A DNA stretch of 64,000 nt from JAFAXA01 sp963777325 (GTDB taxonomy: Bacteria; Pseudomonadota; Alphaproteobacteria; Acetobacterales; Acetobacteraceae): contig CAVZQE010000018.1 of the NCBI GenBank assembly GCA_963777325.1, positions 1 to 64,000 of the forward strand, written 5' to 3'. The translations under genes were made by a program, and so were the position numbers. The notes below the pieces were generated by a model. The model was not told the DNA's origin. It made no database searches and was given only the letters and a program-made list of their open reading frames with translations. This document shows positions 19,201 through 27,183 of the stretch, piece by piece (the stretch's first letter is position 1; the number at the start of each line of letters is the position of its first letter).

Positions 19201-20437
19201 TGATGCCGGTGCCAAGAGACAGAACGACGGACGAGGTATTCATGACCTCGCATTCAAAGCCATCGCCGCAATCGGTGAAGGACGGCGCGGTGACCGTGCC
19301 GCCGTTGGGGAACGACACCAAGGCGCGATGGTGCCGTGCAAAGGTCAGGTTGGTGGATGACGTTTCCTCGACGCGCCGCTTCGACCAGGCTGCGCTCTTG
19401 CCTTGCATGTAGGCGGAAAGCTGCAGCAGCGTGCCGACCGATAACGTGCCCGCGCCGGCCTGTCCGATCCAGAATGCGTCGGCATCCGACATCGCAGCGG
19501 CGCTCGCGTTGCTGCTGTCAGTGATCAGGCGGCCGTTGAGGAAGCTCGCATAGCTGATCGCCCGGTCGGCGCCATTTTGGCTGATGCCCACCAGATCGCC
19601 CGCCGCGATGCTGGTGGCGGCGGGCGAGGTCGTGATGCTCGTGGACGCGCCGGCCGGACCCTGCGGACCCGTTGCGCCGGGCACCCCCTGAGCGCCAGCG
19701 GGGCCGGTTGGCCCCACCGGACCAGTTAACCCTTGCGGCCCTGCCGGACCCGCTAGACCGATCGCTCCTTGCGGACCGGCTGGACCCGCTGGACCGATTA
19801 CCCCCTGTGGACCGACTGGGCCTGTTGAACCGATTGGTCCCTGCGGACCCGCGATATTGCCGATCCTGGTCCAAGCGCTGGCGGATCGGGCATACACGTC
19901 GCCGGTAGCGGCATCCACGTAGCCGTCCCCGGATGCGCCGAGCGACAACGGGGGCGCGCCCCTCCCCGACCAGACGCTGGCGCCATTCGCGCCCGCAGGG
20001 CCGGCCGAAGCCGTTCCGCCGCCCGCTCCCGCGCTCGAGATGACGCCGTTGGCATCGATTGAGACATTCGCCCCGGCCGAGAACAGGTTGCGCAGCAGAG
20101 ACAAGGGTATCCGGCGGGGCGCGCCGCCACTGTTGAGGATCGCCTCATCCGTCAGCTCGAGCGACTGCTGCACAGTAAAGGCGGCGTGATCGGCGCCGTT
20201 CGCGGCGAGAGTGCCGGCGGACAGGTCGAGGCCCACGCCGACCGAAACGGTTTCGGGGCCGCCCGGTCCGATGCTCACCCGACCGAGCAACGATCCGGCC
20301 GCTACGATCACCGCAGGCTGCATGCCGTTCAGCAGAGCGCCCACCGTCGCGGATTTCGTCAACCCGCCCTGGCTCAGCGGGATTTCGTCCTCGGCATTCA
20401 CCTCTGCCGCGATGGGAAGCTGTTTAATCGTGGGCAT
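16265..20437 (-). CDS. Large tail fibre protein with collagen-like repeats and SGNH/SASA-type esterase domain
   Basis: At 1390 residues this is the largest phage gene. The N-terminal ~90 residues resemble the neighbouring 215-residue fibre protein (LLGR-x7-PETV-x-VG) and probably attach to the baseplate. Residues about 193-260 are collagen-like Gly-X-Y triplets (GPQGPIGSTGPVGPQG and so on), expected to form a trimeric rod. Ig-like and lectin-like beta-rich segments follow (about 440-870). The C-terminal part (about 980-1240) has SGNH hydrolase blocks of the sialate-O-acetylesterase type: AAGQSLA, WCQGHNDAD, and the catalytic Asp-His pair in DGIHP near residue 1204. The fibre likely binds and deacetylates a surface polysaccharide; that substrate is inferred. 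Confidence 0.8.
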   Translation of the reverse strand: MPTIKQLPIAAEVNAEDEIPLSQGGLTKSATVGALLNGMQPAVIVAAGSLLGRVSIGPGGPETVSVGVGLDLSAGTLAANGADHAAFTVQQSLELTDEAILNSGGAPRRIPLSLLRNLFSAGANVSIDANGVISSAGAGGGTASAGPAGANGASVWSGRGAPPLSLGASGDGYVDAATGDVYARSASAWTRIGNIAGPQGPIGSTGPVGPQGVIGPAGPAGPQGAIGLAGPAGPQGLTGPVGPTGPAGAQGVPGATGPQGPAGASTSITTSPAATSIAAGDLVGISQNGADRAISYASFLNGRLITDSSNASAAAMSDADAFWIGQAGAGTLSVGTLLQLSAYMQGKSAAWSKRRVEETSSTNLTFARHHRALVSFPNGGTVTAPSFTDCGDGFECEVMNTSSVVLSLGTGITCFGISTIQPKQIVPIRAVSSNGVSAIYAQTPLAPGASQSISIGALANQLAITPFQIGGTLTGYGAAPTLTYSNDGGATWQPLPNGSAVSTISFSFSNPGMSARSSAVVQVKDGNALAASSNGFAVESGSFGTLPAFIAGQTGSVPFTLAGLTTAYLVWWNGSEVGSRVAATTSPATVTGPAAGTYTLRLYDSPSSGLMLTESASLTVASSAAGLTLPAVSTSPILYMDASNTGQAFGAVTTIVDQSAAGNAISVAAGASTLTAAVQNGKPGISIPSGTVLSVAGSAVHAFEGMTAQATVFAVVTPRSFNGTTKSVILSAAQNASIGNGGNADAGHIYFDFRNTGAQTQALPTPSSTSVATSASAPAVGTPFIFVGQKSVSGGTVQALAGINADSLAVAASTCTGVAAPFDRLEIGAMWSGSAYLYPSDMYLLALVIYPAKLSVADIASVRAALKSVLGNAVVSVLTVIWPAALRVFQRDTRSGGAFGSGIGAVPLTVTPSAPVQILEFQLRDAQAPGTVLVPWTLAASNLAAVVQTVTLAVPANRAWYLIDLRANGDSTSVVSASSGIGVGEVIAAAGQSLATDFWSTAASYDTTTLAALGVVPSAYGSALASWDGAALPTAATPWEIPSDSGSYRSAFAAEFLRLVVLASGVNAALVGCGHSGTDISTYWLPGMTDYTRLVSLLATAGGKFGTFIWCQGHNDADARTGSQYHLTPPATYLSYLQTLMAGLSATFGVTPFRKLLCSIPAIAPVASAKFLAAGIKAIRGAHLAYVRSDPTAAYVGGLDVTLAPDGIHPSQTGNITFARHFYRALLPVLNADSPGDHGPALNGTPCRTSASAVITLPVQHYGGTALSALGDASSQFQVFRYGQTAGALAIASVDLSRTSRIVITLEAAPADDQALDVWYRPPFDSPAAIAAGIYDNSAVAGDGLARGRQLAVLPASLTVPAPSQAWHLPILIGPGVPLLVGPGSLGFAT

Positions 20438-20479
20438 CTCTGACCCTCAGTTGAGGACACGCGACAAGGCGAAGGTTGA

Positions 20480-21127
20480 CTACGCGAGCACCTGACTGCC
20501 GCTGCAAACGGAGATCCAGCGGAAGCCGTCGAAGAACACTTCGACGCCCGTTCCCTCCCCGGCTGCCTCGCCGGGCTTGCGGCCATTGATTGCAAACGCC
20601 TTCGCGCCTGACGACTGACCGCTCGGCAAGCTCGCAACGGCGTAGTTGGCAAGCGTTATCGGACCCGGCAGTCGTGGACCGACAAAGGATGCGAGATCGC
20701 AGAGCTTGACGGCCGACGTCGCCCCTGTGGGAATGACCGTCATCTGCGACGCATCCAGCGTCCTCGCGCCGCTGATAAAATCCGCGTAGCTGACCGCGAG
20801 ATTTGCGCCGCCACGGCCGACCGGCACGAGATCGTTCGACGCGGGTCGGTTGCCGGCAGGAAGCGCCGCGATCGAGAACGGGCTTGCCGCAGCGGAAAGA
20901 GTTCCGTTGGCCAGGACGAGATTGGCCCCGACGATTACCGTTTCGGGCGCGCCGGTTCCGGGGCTGCTGCGGCCAAGTAGCGCCCCAGAAGCGACCGCGA
21001 GTTGCTGCTGCAATCCAGCAACGACCTGGGCGCGCGTCATCTTCCGCACCACCCCATTCTGACCGGCCACAAGCTCATCGTTGTCGGAGGAGGCAGTGGC
21101 TTGGGCCAACTCGTCTATCTTCGGCAT
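20480..21127 (-). CDS. Short tail fibre-like protein
   Basis: This 215-residue protein starts MPKIDELAQATASSDNDELV and shares a phage appendage N-terminal pattern with the next, much larger fibre gene: an acidic start, then LLGR followed by PETV and VG. The rest is beta-rich, ending GVEVFFDGFRWISVCSG, which resembles short phage fibre C-termini. It may be a second fibre or an adaptor. The duplication of the N-terminal module in two adjacent genes suggests that both plug into the same baseplate site. Confidence 0.6.
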   Translation of the reverse strand: MPKIDELAQATASSDNDELVAGQNGVVRKMTRAQVVAGLQQQLAVASGALLGRSSPGTGAPETVIVGANLVLANGTLSAAASPFSIAALPAGNRPASNDLVPVGRGGANLAVSYADFISGARTLDASQMTVIPTGATSAVKLCDLASFVGPRLPGPITLANYAVASLPSGQSSGAKAFAINGRKPGEAAGEGTGVEVFFDGFRWISVCSGSQVLA

Positions 21128-21167
21128 GGTGGATAGCTCCGAAAGGGAGGTATGGCCGCTCGGATGC

Positions 21168-21653
21168 TCAACCGGTCAGAACGGGATTGCCGTTCTGATC
21201 AGTAAGCGCAAGACCGGCATCCGTGATCAGCGAGGCGACTGTTGGTGCATTCGAGGACAGCGACAGCACGGGCAGGAGCACGCTCCTATGCACGCTGCGC
21301 CCGTTCACGGTGGAAACGCTGAGGGTGACGGTGTAGATGGTGCCGGCCTGGCCGCCTGAAAACCACATGACCGCAGCAGTGCCGTCCACGGACGCGCTGT
21401 TCAGAACGAGGTCGCCCGGCGCGTTCGGGCTGACGCCGATCGTCAGCGACGCAATCGAGTCTCCCTCGTTGCCGACGAACGCCGCGCGAACATCGAACTG
21501 ATAATCCAAAACGTCCGCAGGATCCTTGGCCGCCCAGGAAGCGGGGGGGGATGCGCTCGGAGAGCCGCCGCGCGGCACGGGGATGAAGCTGTCCAGATAC
21601 AGCACGCGCGCGTTGCTTGGACGCCAAACATGCGTCGAAACAGTGGTGGACAT
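21168..21653 (-). CDS. Phage fibre-tail adaptor-like protein
   Basis: A 161-residue beta-rich protein (SNARVLYLDSFIPVPRGG, then DVLDYQFDVRAAFVGNEGDSI). This looks like the small fibre-tail adaptor proteins found between baseplate and fibre genes in alphaproteobacterial prophages, with a C-terminal tail mentioning a LTDQNGNPV strand. The assignment rests on position and general composition rather than on a catalytic motif. The ATG at 21653 is the natural start. Confidence 0.5.
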   Translation of the reverse strand: MSTTVSTHVWRPSNARVLYLDSFIPVPRGGSPSASPPASWAAKDPADVLDYQFDVRAAFVGNEGDSIASLTIGVSPNAPGDLVLNSASVDGTAAVMWFSGGQAGTIYTVTLSVSTVNGRSVHRSVLLPVLSLSSNAPTVASLITDAGLALTDQNGNPVLTG

Positions 21654-21676
21654 AGCGTACTCCGGTGATGGTCGCG

Positions 21677-21946
21677 TCAGGCGTGCTGGCCGAGAGCGTC
21701 TATCTGCTCGCTGAGGCGCTGAATCTGAAGCTGTAGCTCCGCGATGCTGGGGGTCGCCGCAGCCGCCGGCGCGGAAGCCGGGGGCGCCTCAAACCGTCCC
21801 TCCAGGAGCTGCCATCCCTCGCTCACCGGCGTTGCGTCGGTGATCTCGGTCCAGACAAGGTCCGGGCTGAACAGGGTCTTGATGTCAAGTTCAGTTGCAA
21901 ATAGTTCAACGACGAGGCCGTCCTGCACCCGTGCATATCGCTTCAT
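21677..21946 (-). CDS. Small phage protein, tail-fibre-assembly-like
   Basis: An 89-residue protein with an N-terminal module MKRYARVQDGLVVELFATE and a C-terminal short coiled coil (SIAELQLQIQRLSEQIDAL). Its start lies one base after the stop of the glycine-rich fibre gene, so translation is coupled. This N-terminal pattern (a protein-of-interest line about input position followed by VWTEITD) occurs in small phage tail proteins of unknown function; a chaperone role for a fibre is possible but unproven. Confidence 0.5.
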   Translation of the reverse strand: MKRYARVQDGLVVELFATELDIKTLFSPDLVWTEITDATPVSEGWQLLEGRFEAPPASAPAAAATPSIAELQLQIQRLSEQIDALGQHA

Positions 21947-21947
21947 C

Positions 21948-23201
21948 TCACCACCTCACCACGACGAGACCGCTCGCGCCCACAGCGCCGCCGAAGGCCG
22001 CGTTCTGGTTCGGTCCTGTTCCGGCGCCGGAAGCGCCGCCGCCCGGGAAAGTGCCCGGGATCCCGGACGTGCCGCTGTTCTGCATGCCGCTCATCGGCGC
22101 GCCGCCGCCGAGACCGCCGACATTGGAGATGCCAGCCTGCCCCGCCGATCCGGAGAGATTGACGTCCCCGCCGACTCCGACGCCCGCCGGCGTCGCGCCG
22201 TTCTGGGGCGCGCTCACGCTGGCGTACGGATTGAGGCCTCCTCCCGTCGCGCTGGCATACGTGCCGAAGCTCGACGTGCCGCCCGCGCCGGCCGACGCGC
22301 CCGCCGTTGTGCCGGCCACGCCGCCCGCGCCTACGACGATCGGGATCACCTGTCCGGGCGTAAGGCCGGAGATACGCTTTCGCGCATAGCCACCGCCCGA
22401 CCCACCGCCGCTCGGCGTCGTGCCGAGAGACGCGAACGAGCCGGAGCCGCCGCCCCATATCTCGACCTCCACCGCCGTGACTTGCGGCGGCAGGGTGAAG
22501 CTGCCCGAAGCGGTGAACGATGCGACGGACGATCCAAATCCCGGACGAAGAGACGGCAACTTGAACGAGAGGAGAGGCGCTGTCGGCAGCGCGAGGATGC
22601 TCGTCGTCGTGATCGCGGTCTGGCCGTATCCGACCGTGACCACGTAGAGGCCGGTCCAACCGTTATCCACCGGCGGCGTCAGCTGTGTTCCGGTCGTGGC
22701 GGCCGCGCCGGGTTTCAGCTGCAATTGGACGCGCTGGAGGCGGCTTGTATTCTGCGCGACACCGCTGTTGTTGGGGCCGCTATAGGGCTGCGCCGGATTG
22801 GCGGCGTTATAGTACGGAAGCACGATGGGGTTGGCGTCGCTTTCCTGCAGCGTCGCTTGCAGCAGGTAGTTGATTGACAAGCCCGAAGTCGATGGCGCGG
22901 TCAACGTGAATGAGGCCGAGCTTACGTTGATGCCCATCTTCACCAATGGATCGGTAGTGTCGGCTGCAAGAGAGCCGTACGCGAGCGTGTCGATGGCGCC
23001 GAACTGCGTGATGCTGCCAGGTCCGATGTTGACCGTCATGGAGGCGGGGGCGGTCGGAGTGCAAGCAAGCCCGTCCACCACAGGCGTGGTTCCGAGGACT
23101 GCTTGCGCGAGATAGCCGAGCGCGATCATCGCATTGCGGTTCGACGAGAGCAGATCCGTGTCGAGCGGAATGCTGCCCGGGTACACGAGCGGTCTGTCCA
23201 T
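21948..23201 (-). CDS. Glycine-rich tail fibre/receptor-binding protein
   Basis: The 417-residue product has an N-terminal baseplate-attachment half (DRPLVYPGSIPLDTDLLSSN, conserved in such fibres) and a C-terminal half packed with glycine islands (GGGSGGGYARKR, GVGVGGDVNLSGSAG, FPGGGASGAGTG). It ends in GASGLVVVRW, a terminal motif common in glycine-rich phage adhesins. Glycine-rich loops usually form the receptor-contact surface. The ATG at 23201 follows AAGGA; the in-frame start further upstream is less likely. Confidence 0.7.
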   Translation of the reverse strand: MDRPLVYPGSIPLDTDLLSSNRNAMIALGYLAQAVLGTTPVVDGLACTPTAPASMTVNIGPGSITQFGAIDTLAYGSLAADTTDPLVKMGINVSSASFTLTAPSTSGLSINYLLQATLQESDANPIVLPYYNAANPAQPYSGPNNSGVAQNTSRLQRVQLQLKPGAAATTGTQLTPPVDNGWTGLYVVTVGYGQTAITTTSILALPTAPLLSFKLPSLRPGFGSSVASFTASGSFTLPPQVTAVEVEIWGGGSGSFASLGTTPSGGGSGGGYARKRISGLTPGQVIPIVVGAGGVAGTTAGASAGAGGTSSFGTYASATGGGLNPYASVSAPQNGATPAGVGVGGDVNLSGSAGQAGISNVGGLGGGAPMSGMQNSGTSGIPGTFPGGGASGAGTGPNQNAAFGGAVGASGLVVVRW

Positions 23202-23218
23202 GGTTGTTCCTTGAAGGA

Positions 23219-23893
23219 TCAGTTTCTGATCTGCACCCATGCAATCGTGTTCACGGGCAATACGGCGGCCACGGATGCGAAGATGTCGCTGTCGGTCACC
23301 TGGCCGGTAATCATCAAGAGGCTGGCATATTCAAGCGCGCCGACGCCGTAGGCGCCGGTACTCGCGTTCCAGCCGGCCACGGCGGCGATGCCAGTGCCGT
23401 GCGGACGGTAGGCGGCAACGAAGAACTGGAACGGTAGGCCGAGCGATCCCCATCCCCCGGCGACACCGTAGCCGATGCCCCCGCCGCCGCCGCGCAAACC
23501 GCCGTATCCGCCCGTATCGCTGGTGCGCGCCGGCTCGAAGATGACCGGAGCGCGCCCAGTCAGGTCCGACAGAGCGGCCGAGACAGCGGCCCGCGTGCCT
23601 CGCTCGCGTACCAATTCGCGTCGGATGGACGCGCGGAAGTCGTCGTCGGACTGCGCCGGCCGGCGTTTCAGGCGCGGGCCGAAGAAATCCGCGGCGATGA
23701 CATCGAGCCATATGCCAAAGGCGGTCCCGATCCGGGCTTGCGCGCGGACGAAGCTCAGAGTGTCGTAGAGCCACGCCCACGCGGATGCGAGACCCTTGAG
23801 AACGCCGTCGAGGACTGGCGACTGGTCCGGGAACCAGCGGGAGGGTAGGACCGCTCGCAGCCTCTGCAGGAAGTCTTCGGTATCACCGGTCAT
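23219..23893 (-). CDS. Baseplate wedge protein, Mu gp48/P2 gpI-like
   Basis: A 224-residue protein located directly after the gpJ-like gene, where Mu-type phages encode gp48 and P2-type phages gpI. The N-terminal half is a helical module (FLQRLRAVLPSRWFPDQSPVLDGV) with LDVIAADFFGPRLKRRP, typical of this family, and the C-terminal half is glycine-rich and beta-like. It should join the baseplate wedge and carry the fibre attachment. It abuts the upstream gene without a gap. Confidence 0.7.
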   Translation of the reverse strand: MTGDTEDFLQRLRAVLPSRWFPDQSPVLDGVLKGLASAWAWLYDTLSFVRAQARIGTAFGIWLDVIAADFFGPRLKRRPAQSDDDFRASIRRELVRERGTRAAVSAALSDLTGRAPVIFEPARTSDTGGYGGLRGGGGGIGYGVAGGWGSLGLPFQFFVAAYRPHGTGIAAVAGWNASTGAYGVGALEYASLLMITGQVTDSDIFASVAAVLPVNTIAWVQIRN

Positions 23894-25021
23894 TCAGCTC
23901 ACCGCAACGCTGGACGTCTTGATGACCGCCGACAGGGACGCGGCCACGTCGGAGGTACCGCCGTTGACGAGCACGTTCGTCACGTTTGCCACGGCCGGAT
24001 GCGCGGCATAAGCGAGCTGCGCAATGCGCGTCACCGGAAGAGGCGCGCCTATCGGCAAAGCATTCACGAAAGAGGCGATAGCCGGGCCGACGATCGCGGC
24101 GACTTCACTCTTCACCGCCCCGGATGAGACGCTAATCGAGAGAGCGATCGAGACGCTGACCACCAAGGGCGAGCGAACCAAGAACGTCGATCCGACCGGC
24201 CGCACGGCGTCGATGGCTTCAGTGACTGTCGCAAGCAAGGTGGGCGAGGGCGCGCCCGATCCGTCGTCGAGGGTCACCACGAAATTGCCGAGCAGCGGAG
24301 CGCCGGCTGCGTCGACATTCTCGGCGATCGTGTAGGCGAGACCCTGCTGCACGCTGGAGATCGCGTAGCCGGCAGCGGCGGGCGTTGCCCGCGAGCGACT
24401 GGCGATGAAGTTGCGAAAGCGGCTGCGGAAGGCATCGTCCGTTTCGGCGTCGATCCCGTTCTGGAAAGCGGCTGCATTGGCGACCAGATCCACGCCCGGA
24501 ATCGCGGTCGCGAGCAGGGAGATCGCCGCCGCCTGCACGTTGCCCGCCGTGCCCGCCACCCGCGCCAGGACCGGCACCGTGATCGAGGCCAACCCCGCCG
24601 CGAGGACGTATCCGGCCTGGGCCACGGAATAGGCGGGGTTCGTCGTATCCGCGACGACCGCGAATGTTTGGGTTCCGTCGGCGGTTCGCACCAGGGCACC
24701 GACGGGAACGAGGGCGGTCAGCGTCGGGGTATAGCGCGACAACGAGACGAAACCGCTTGCCGGAGATGCGGGCATCCGCACAAGGGTGAAATCCGCCATC
24801 CAGCTGTCGAGATCCGGCCCCGTGCTCGTAGCGGCTCGCGTTGCTTGCAGCACCTGCAGGATCAGCCATTGCAGCCAAAGCGCGAGGGACGCGTTGGCTT
24901 CGAGGATGGCCCGCAGCGCCGATCCCGCCGTGAGGTCGAGAAGCTGGGAGGCGGACGACTGGACCGCCGCCGCCATGTTCTGGACGAGCGTCGTGAAGGT
25001 TTGCAGCGAGAGTTGCATCAT
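23894..25021 (-). CDS. Baseplate protein J (Mu gp47-like)
   Basis: The 375-residue protein is a contractile-tail wedge subunit. It has the baseplate-J core: LDLTAGSALRAILEA near the start, DLDSWMADFTLVRMPA, then GTAGNVQAAAISLL and DAFRSRFRNFIASRSR, all typical of the family. The ATG at 25021 overlaps the stop of the gp46-like gene (ATGA). The C-terminal part carries alternating beta strands (VVSVSIALSISVSSG). Assembly of wedges around the hub is the family role. Confidence 0.88.
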   Translation of the reverse strand: MMQLSLQTFTTLVQNMAAAVQSSASQLLDLTAGSALRAILEANASLALWLQWLILQVLQATRAATSTGPDLDSWMADFTLVRMPASPASGFVSLSRYTPTLTALVPVGALVRTADGTQTFAVVADTTNPAYSVAQAGYVLAAGLASITVPVLARVAGTAGNVQAAAISLLATAIPGVDLVANAAAFQNGIDAETDDAFRSRFRNFIASRSRATPAAAGYAISSVQQGLAYTIAENVDAAGAPLLGNFVVTLDDGSGAPSPTLLATVTEAIDAVRPVGSTFLVRSPLVVSVSIALSISVSSGAVKSEVAAIVGPAIASFVNALPIGAPLPVTRIAQLAYAAHPAVANVTNVLVNGGTSDVAASLSAVIKTSSVAVS

Positions 25022-25395
25022 GCGCTCACTGAGAAGGAAAGGATTTGCGTCTGCCCGCTCGGCGCATCGACGTAGCGGACGTGGACGTAGACGATGCCCG
25101 CCGCGCCGGCGGGGGCAATCTGCACGTCGATCACCGGCTCCGGCGTGCGGGCGACCACGGCTTCCTTGAAGATCTGGCTGCGGATGACCGCTCTGATCTG
25201 GAGCGCGTTCGCGGGCTGGCCAACGAATTGCGACAACCCCGCCCCGTAGCCGAGATCCCAGATGTAATCTCCGGGATTGGTCAAAAGCCGCCGGAGCACC
25301 CGCTGCTGACCAAGAGCGGCGGCCGCGACGACGGCGAGATCGCCCGTCGGGCCGATAGAGAGATCGGCGCCCCAAAGATGCGATATGTCGCTCAT
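25018..25395 (-). CDS. Baseplate protein W/gp25-like (Mu gp46)
   Basis: A 125-residue GPW/gp25-family protein, homologous to the T4 gp25 lysozyme-like sheath initiator. The sequence shows LGQQRVLRRLLTNPGDYIWDLGYGAGL and QIRAVIRSQI, both expected of the family. It sits between the spike gene and gpJ as in Mu, and probably starts sheath polymerisation on the baseplate. Confidence 0.85.
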   Translation of the reverse strand: MSDISHLWGADLSIGPTGDLAVVAAAALGQQRVLRRLLTNPGDYIWDLGYGAGLSQFVGQPANALQIRAVIRSQIFKEAVVARTPEPVIDVQIAPAGAAGIVYVHVRYVDAPSGQTQILSFSVSA

Positions 25396-25398
25396 GGA

Positions 25399-25899
25399 TC
25401 AGTCCTGGGGCCTCGGTGCGGGGCCGGAGCCGTGGATGTGGACGTCGTAGTGCTGTCGGAGGCGGTCGAGCGAACCTTTGCGGTCGTACACGTCTCCGGC
25501 GACATGCAGGTCGCCGTTGATCTGCACCGTGCCGTCGTTCTGCAGCTTGAGAAAACTGCCGCTTCGGTGGACCAGCCAGAGCTCCCCGGCCGGCGCCGCC
25601 GGCGTGCGCTGGGCGTCGCTGAAGGCGCGCCCGACGACCACGCCGTGCTCGGCGTCGCCTTCTTGCGCGAGAACCATCACCTGGTCTCCGGGCGAGGGCG
25701 GGCAGGCAATGCCCCAGCCGGCCCCCACCCAAGGGGAGAGAACCGGCAACCAACCGGTCAGCACGCCTTCGGGCTGGAGCATCACGCGAGCGGTTGCCGC
25801 CGTCGCGTTCACGGAGCAGACCGTGCCGAAACGAGGCTGACCGAAAGCGTGATCGAGCGTGCTCGCCTGCGCCTTCAGCGCGTTGAGAAAGCGGTCCAT
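25399..25899 (-). CDS. Baseplate assembly protein V (Mu gp45-like central spike)
   Basis: This 166-residue protein has an OB-fold N-terminal half (FGTVCSVNATAATARVML then WGIACPPSPGDQVMVLA) and a C-terminal repetitive beta part (LKLQNDGTVQINGDLHVAGDVYD), the usual plan of a trimeric tail spike. It ends with a short His-containing tail (HYDVHIHGSG) of the type that binds iron at spike tips. It punctures the host outer membrane in contractile systems. Confidence 0.85.
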   Translation of the reverse strand: MDRFLNALKAQASTLDHAFGQPRFGTVCSVNATAATARVMLQPEGVLTGWLPVLSPWVGAGWGIACPPSPGDQVMVLAQEGDAEHGVVVGRAFSDAQRTPAAPAGELWLVHRSGSFLKLQNDGTVQINGDLHVAGDVYDRKGSLDRLRQHYDVHIHGSGPAPRPQD

Positions 25900-25910
25900 C
25901 GGACTCCCGA

Positions 25911-27029
25911 TCAGTTCGTAACGCTCGCGACAATATCGGCCGGCGGTGTCGCCTGGCTCTGGGGGCTCATGTTCTTCGCGCGAATGCGCTGGACAAAGCC
26001 GCCTGACAGCCGAATGGTCCGCTCGATCTCGTCCACGAAATAGCTCTGGTCAAAGGCTGTGGACGTGCCGGCCAACACGATCCTCGTGCGCGGAGTGATG
26101 CGCAGATCGCCCGGCATGGTCGCGATGGCCACCCGTTCGTGCCGCGTGAGTTCGGCGAGCATCTGCTGTGCCAGCTGCAGTGCCTGGCCGGAGGTCAGGT
26201 TCGGCCGGACGAAGACGTAGCGCTGCGGCTTACCGCCGAGCGTTCCCCTTCCTTGGGCGCGGGCGGTCTGCGCGAAAGCGTTCTGCTGACGGCTGTTCCA
26301 GCTTTTCACCGTCACCTCGATATCGCGCGCCAGCGTGAGCGAGCGTTCCAGGCGAAGGTCGACCAGGTCGGTAGGGCGGAGCACGACGGCGTCGCTCGAC
26401 TGCGCCGCCGGCTGAAAGTAGAGCGTGGCGCCGCTGACGAACACGTCGAAGCCTTCCTGCCGGGCGAGGAAGACCAGCAGATCCCATTCCGATGTGGCGC
26501 GGCTGAACTGGTCGAGCGTGATGCGGTCGTGCTCGTCCTGATAGTAGCGTCCGACCGGCGTGCTGGTCTGCGTGACCTCGGCTTGCAGCCCGTGCCGAGA
26601 AGCCAGCAGGCCGGCAATCTCGCTCGACGTCCGGTTTGCGAAGATCTCCTGTGTCCGTGTTTCGATCAGGGAGGCGGTGAGATCGCGGCCCGATATGCGG
26701 ACCACACGGGTCATCGGGTCGAGATCGACGGTATCGGCGCGGCCCTGTATCAGGGATTCGTACCTCGCGCCGCCATCGAGGCTCGCCTGGATGTCAATCA
26801 CGATGTCGGCCTGCGACGCCCAAAACGCCGGGCCATTGCCGGGGTCGGCGTCGAGCGCCACGCTCGCGTTGAAGCGGTCGGCCGCGTAGTGATTGTTGGA
26901 GACGATTTCCGCCTCCAGCGTCCCGGTCAAAATCGACCCGTTGGCGATCATGCGCAGGCGCGGCGCCCGAGTGACGCCGGAGAGGATGCTATTGAGCGGC
27001 AATGCCGCCTCCGGCATTCGGATCGACAT
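25911..27029 (-). CDS. Tail hub protein, gpD/Mu gp44-like
   Basis: A 372-residue protein of the phage late control D / Mu gp44 group, which forms the baseplate hub between tube and spike. Supporting features are RVVRISGRDLTASLIETRT, EWDLLVFLARQEGFDVFV, ILRIDQ-like hub strands, and a C-terminal DQSYFVDEIERTIRLSGGF. It follows gpX with a 41-base overlap, the same order as P2-type phages (U, X, D). The ATG at 27029 is used; ATG 27017 is also in frame. Confidence 0.82.
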   Translation of the reverse strand: MSIRMPEAALPLNSILSGVTRAPRLRMIANGSILTGTLEAEIVSNNHYAADRFNASVALDADPGNGPAFWASQADIVIDIQASLDGGARYESLIQGRADTVDLDPMTRVVRISGRDLTASLIETRTQEIFANRTSSEIAGLLASRHGLQAEVTQTSTPVGRYYQDEHDRITLDQFSRATSEWDLLVFLARQEGFDVFVSGATLYFQPAAQSSDAVVLRPTDLVDLRLERSLTLARDIEVTVKSWNSRQQNAFAQTARAQGRGTLGGKPQRYVFVRPNLTSGQALQLAQQMLAELTRHERVAIATMPGDLRITPRTRIVLAGTSTAFDQSYFVDEIERTIRLSGGFVQRIRAKNMSPQSQATPPADIVASVTN

Positions 27030-27174
27030 CCGGGATCAGCAGCACGACGACACCGCGGAGCATCGGGTCCGAGATGCCGTTGAGCTGTGCGATCCGTATC
27101 CATTGCGTGGCGTCGCCAAGCCGCTCGGCGGCGACGCGAAACAGGTTGCCGCCGGCGACCGTCACGGTGTTCAT
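26989..27174 (-). CDS. Tail protein X (LysM-like)
   Basis: The 61-residue product is a gpX-type protein: NLFRVAAERLGDATQWIRIAQLNG is a LysM-like repeat, followed by VVVLLIPDVD. gpX proteins bind the baseplate hub and are encoded between gpU and gpD, as here. The length is normal for the family. Confidence 0.78.
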   Translation of the reverse strand: MNTVTVAGGNLFRVAAERLGDATQWIRIAQLNGISDPMLRGVVVLLIPDVDPNAGGGIAAQ

Positions 27175-27183
27175 GAGTGCTCC

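Noticed and set aside
19657..19857. Tandem GGNCCN-like DNA repeat
   Set aside because: It is the coding sequence of the Gly-X-Y region of the tail fibre, not an independent repeat array.
23894..25933. A 679-codon open frame covering baseplate J and upstream genes
   Set aside because: Only the last 375 codons match gpJ. The upstream part is an Arg-rich shadow of the gp45 and gp46 genes, which are clearly real in their own frames.
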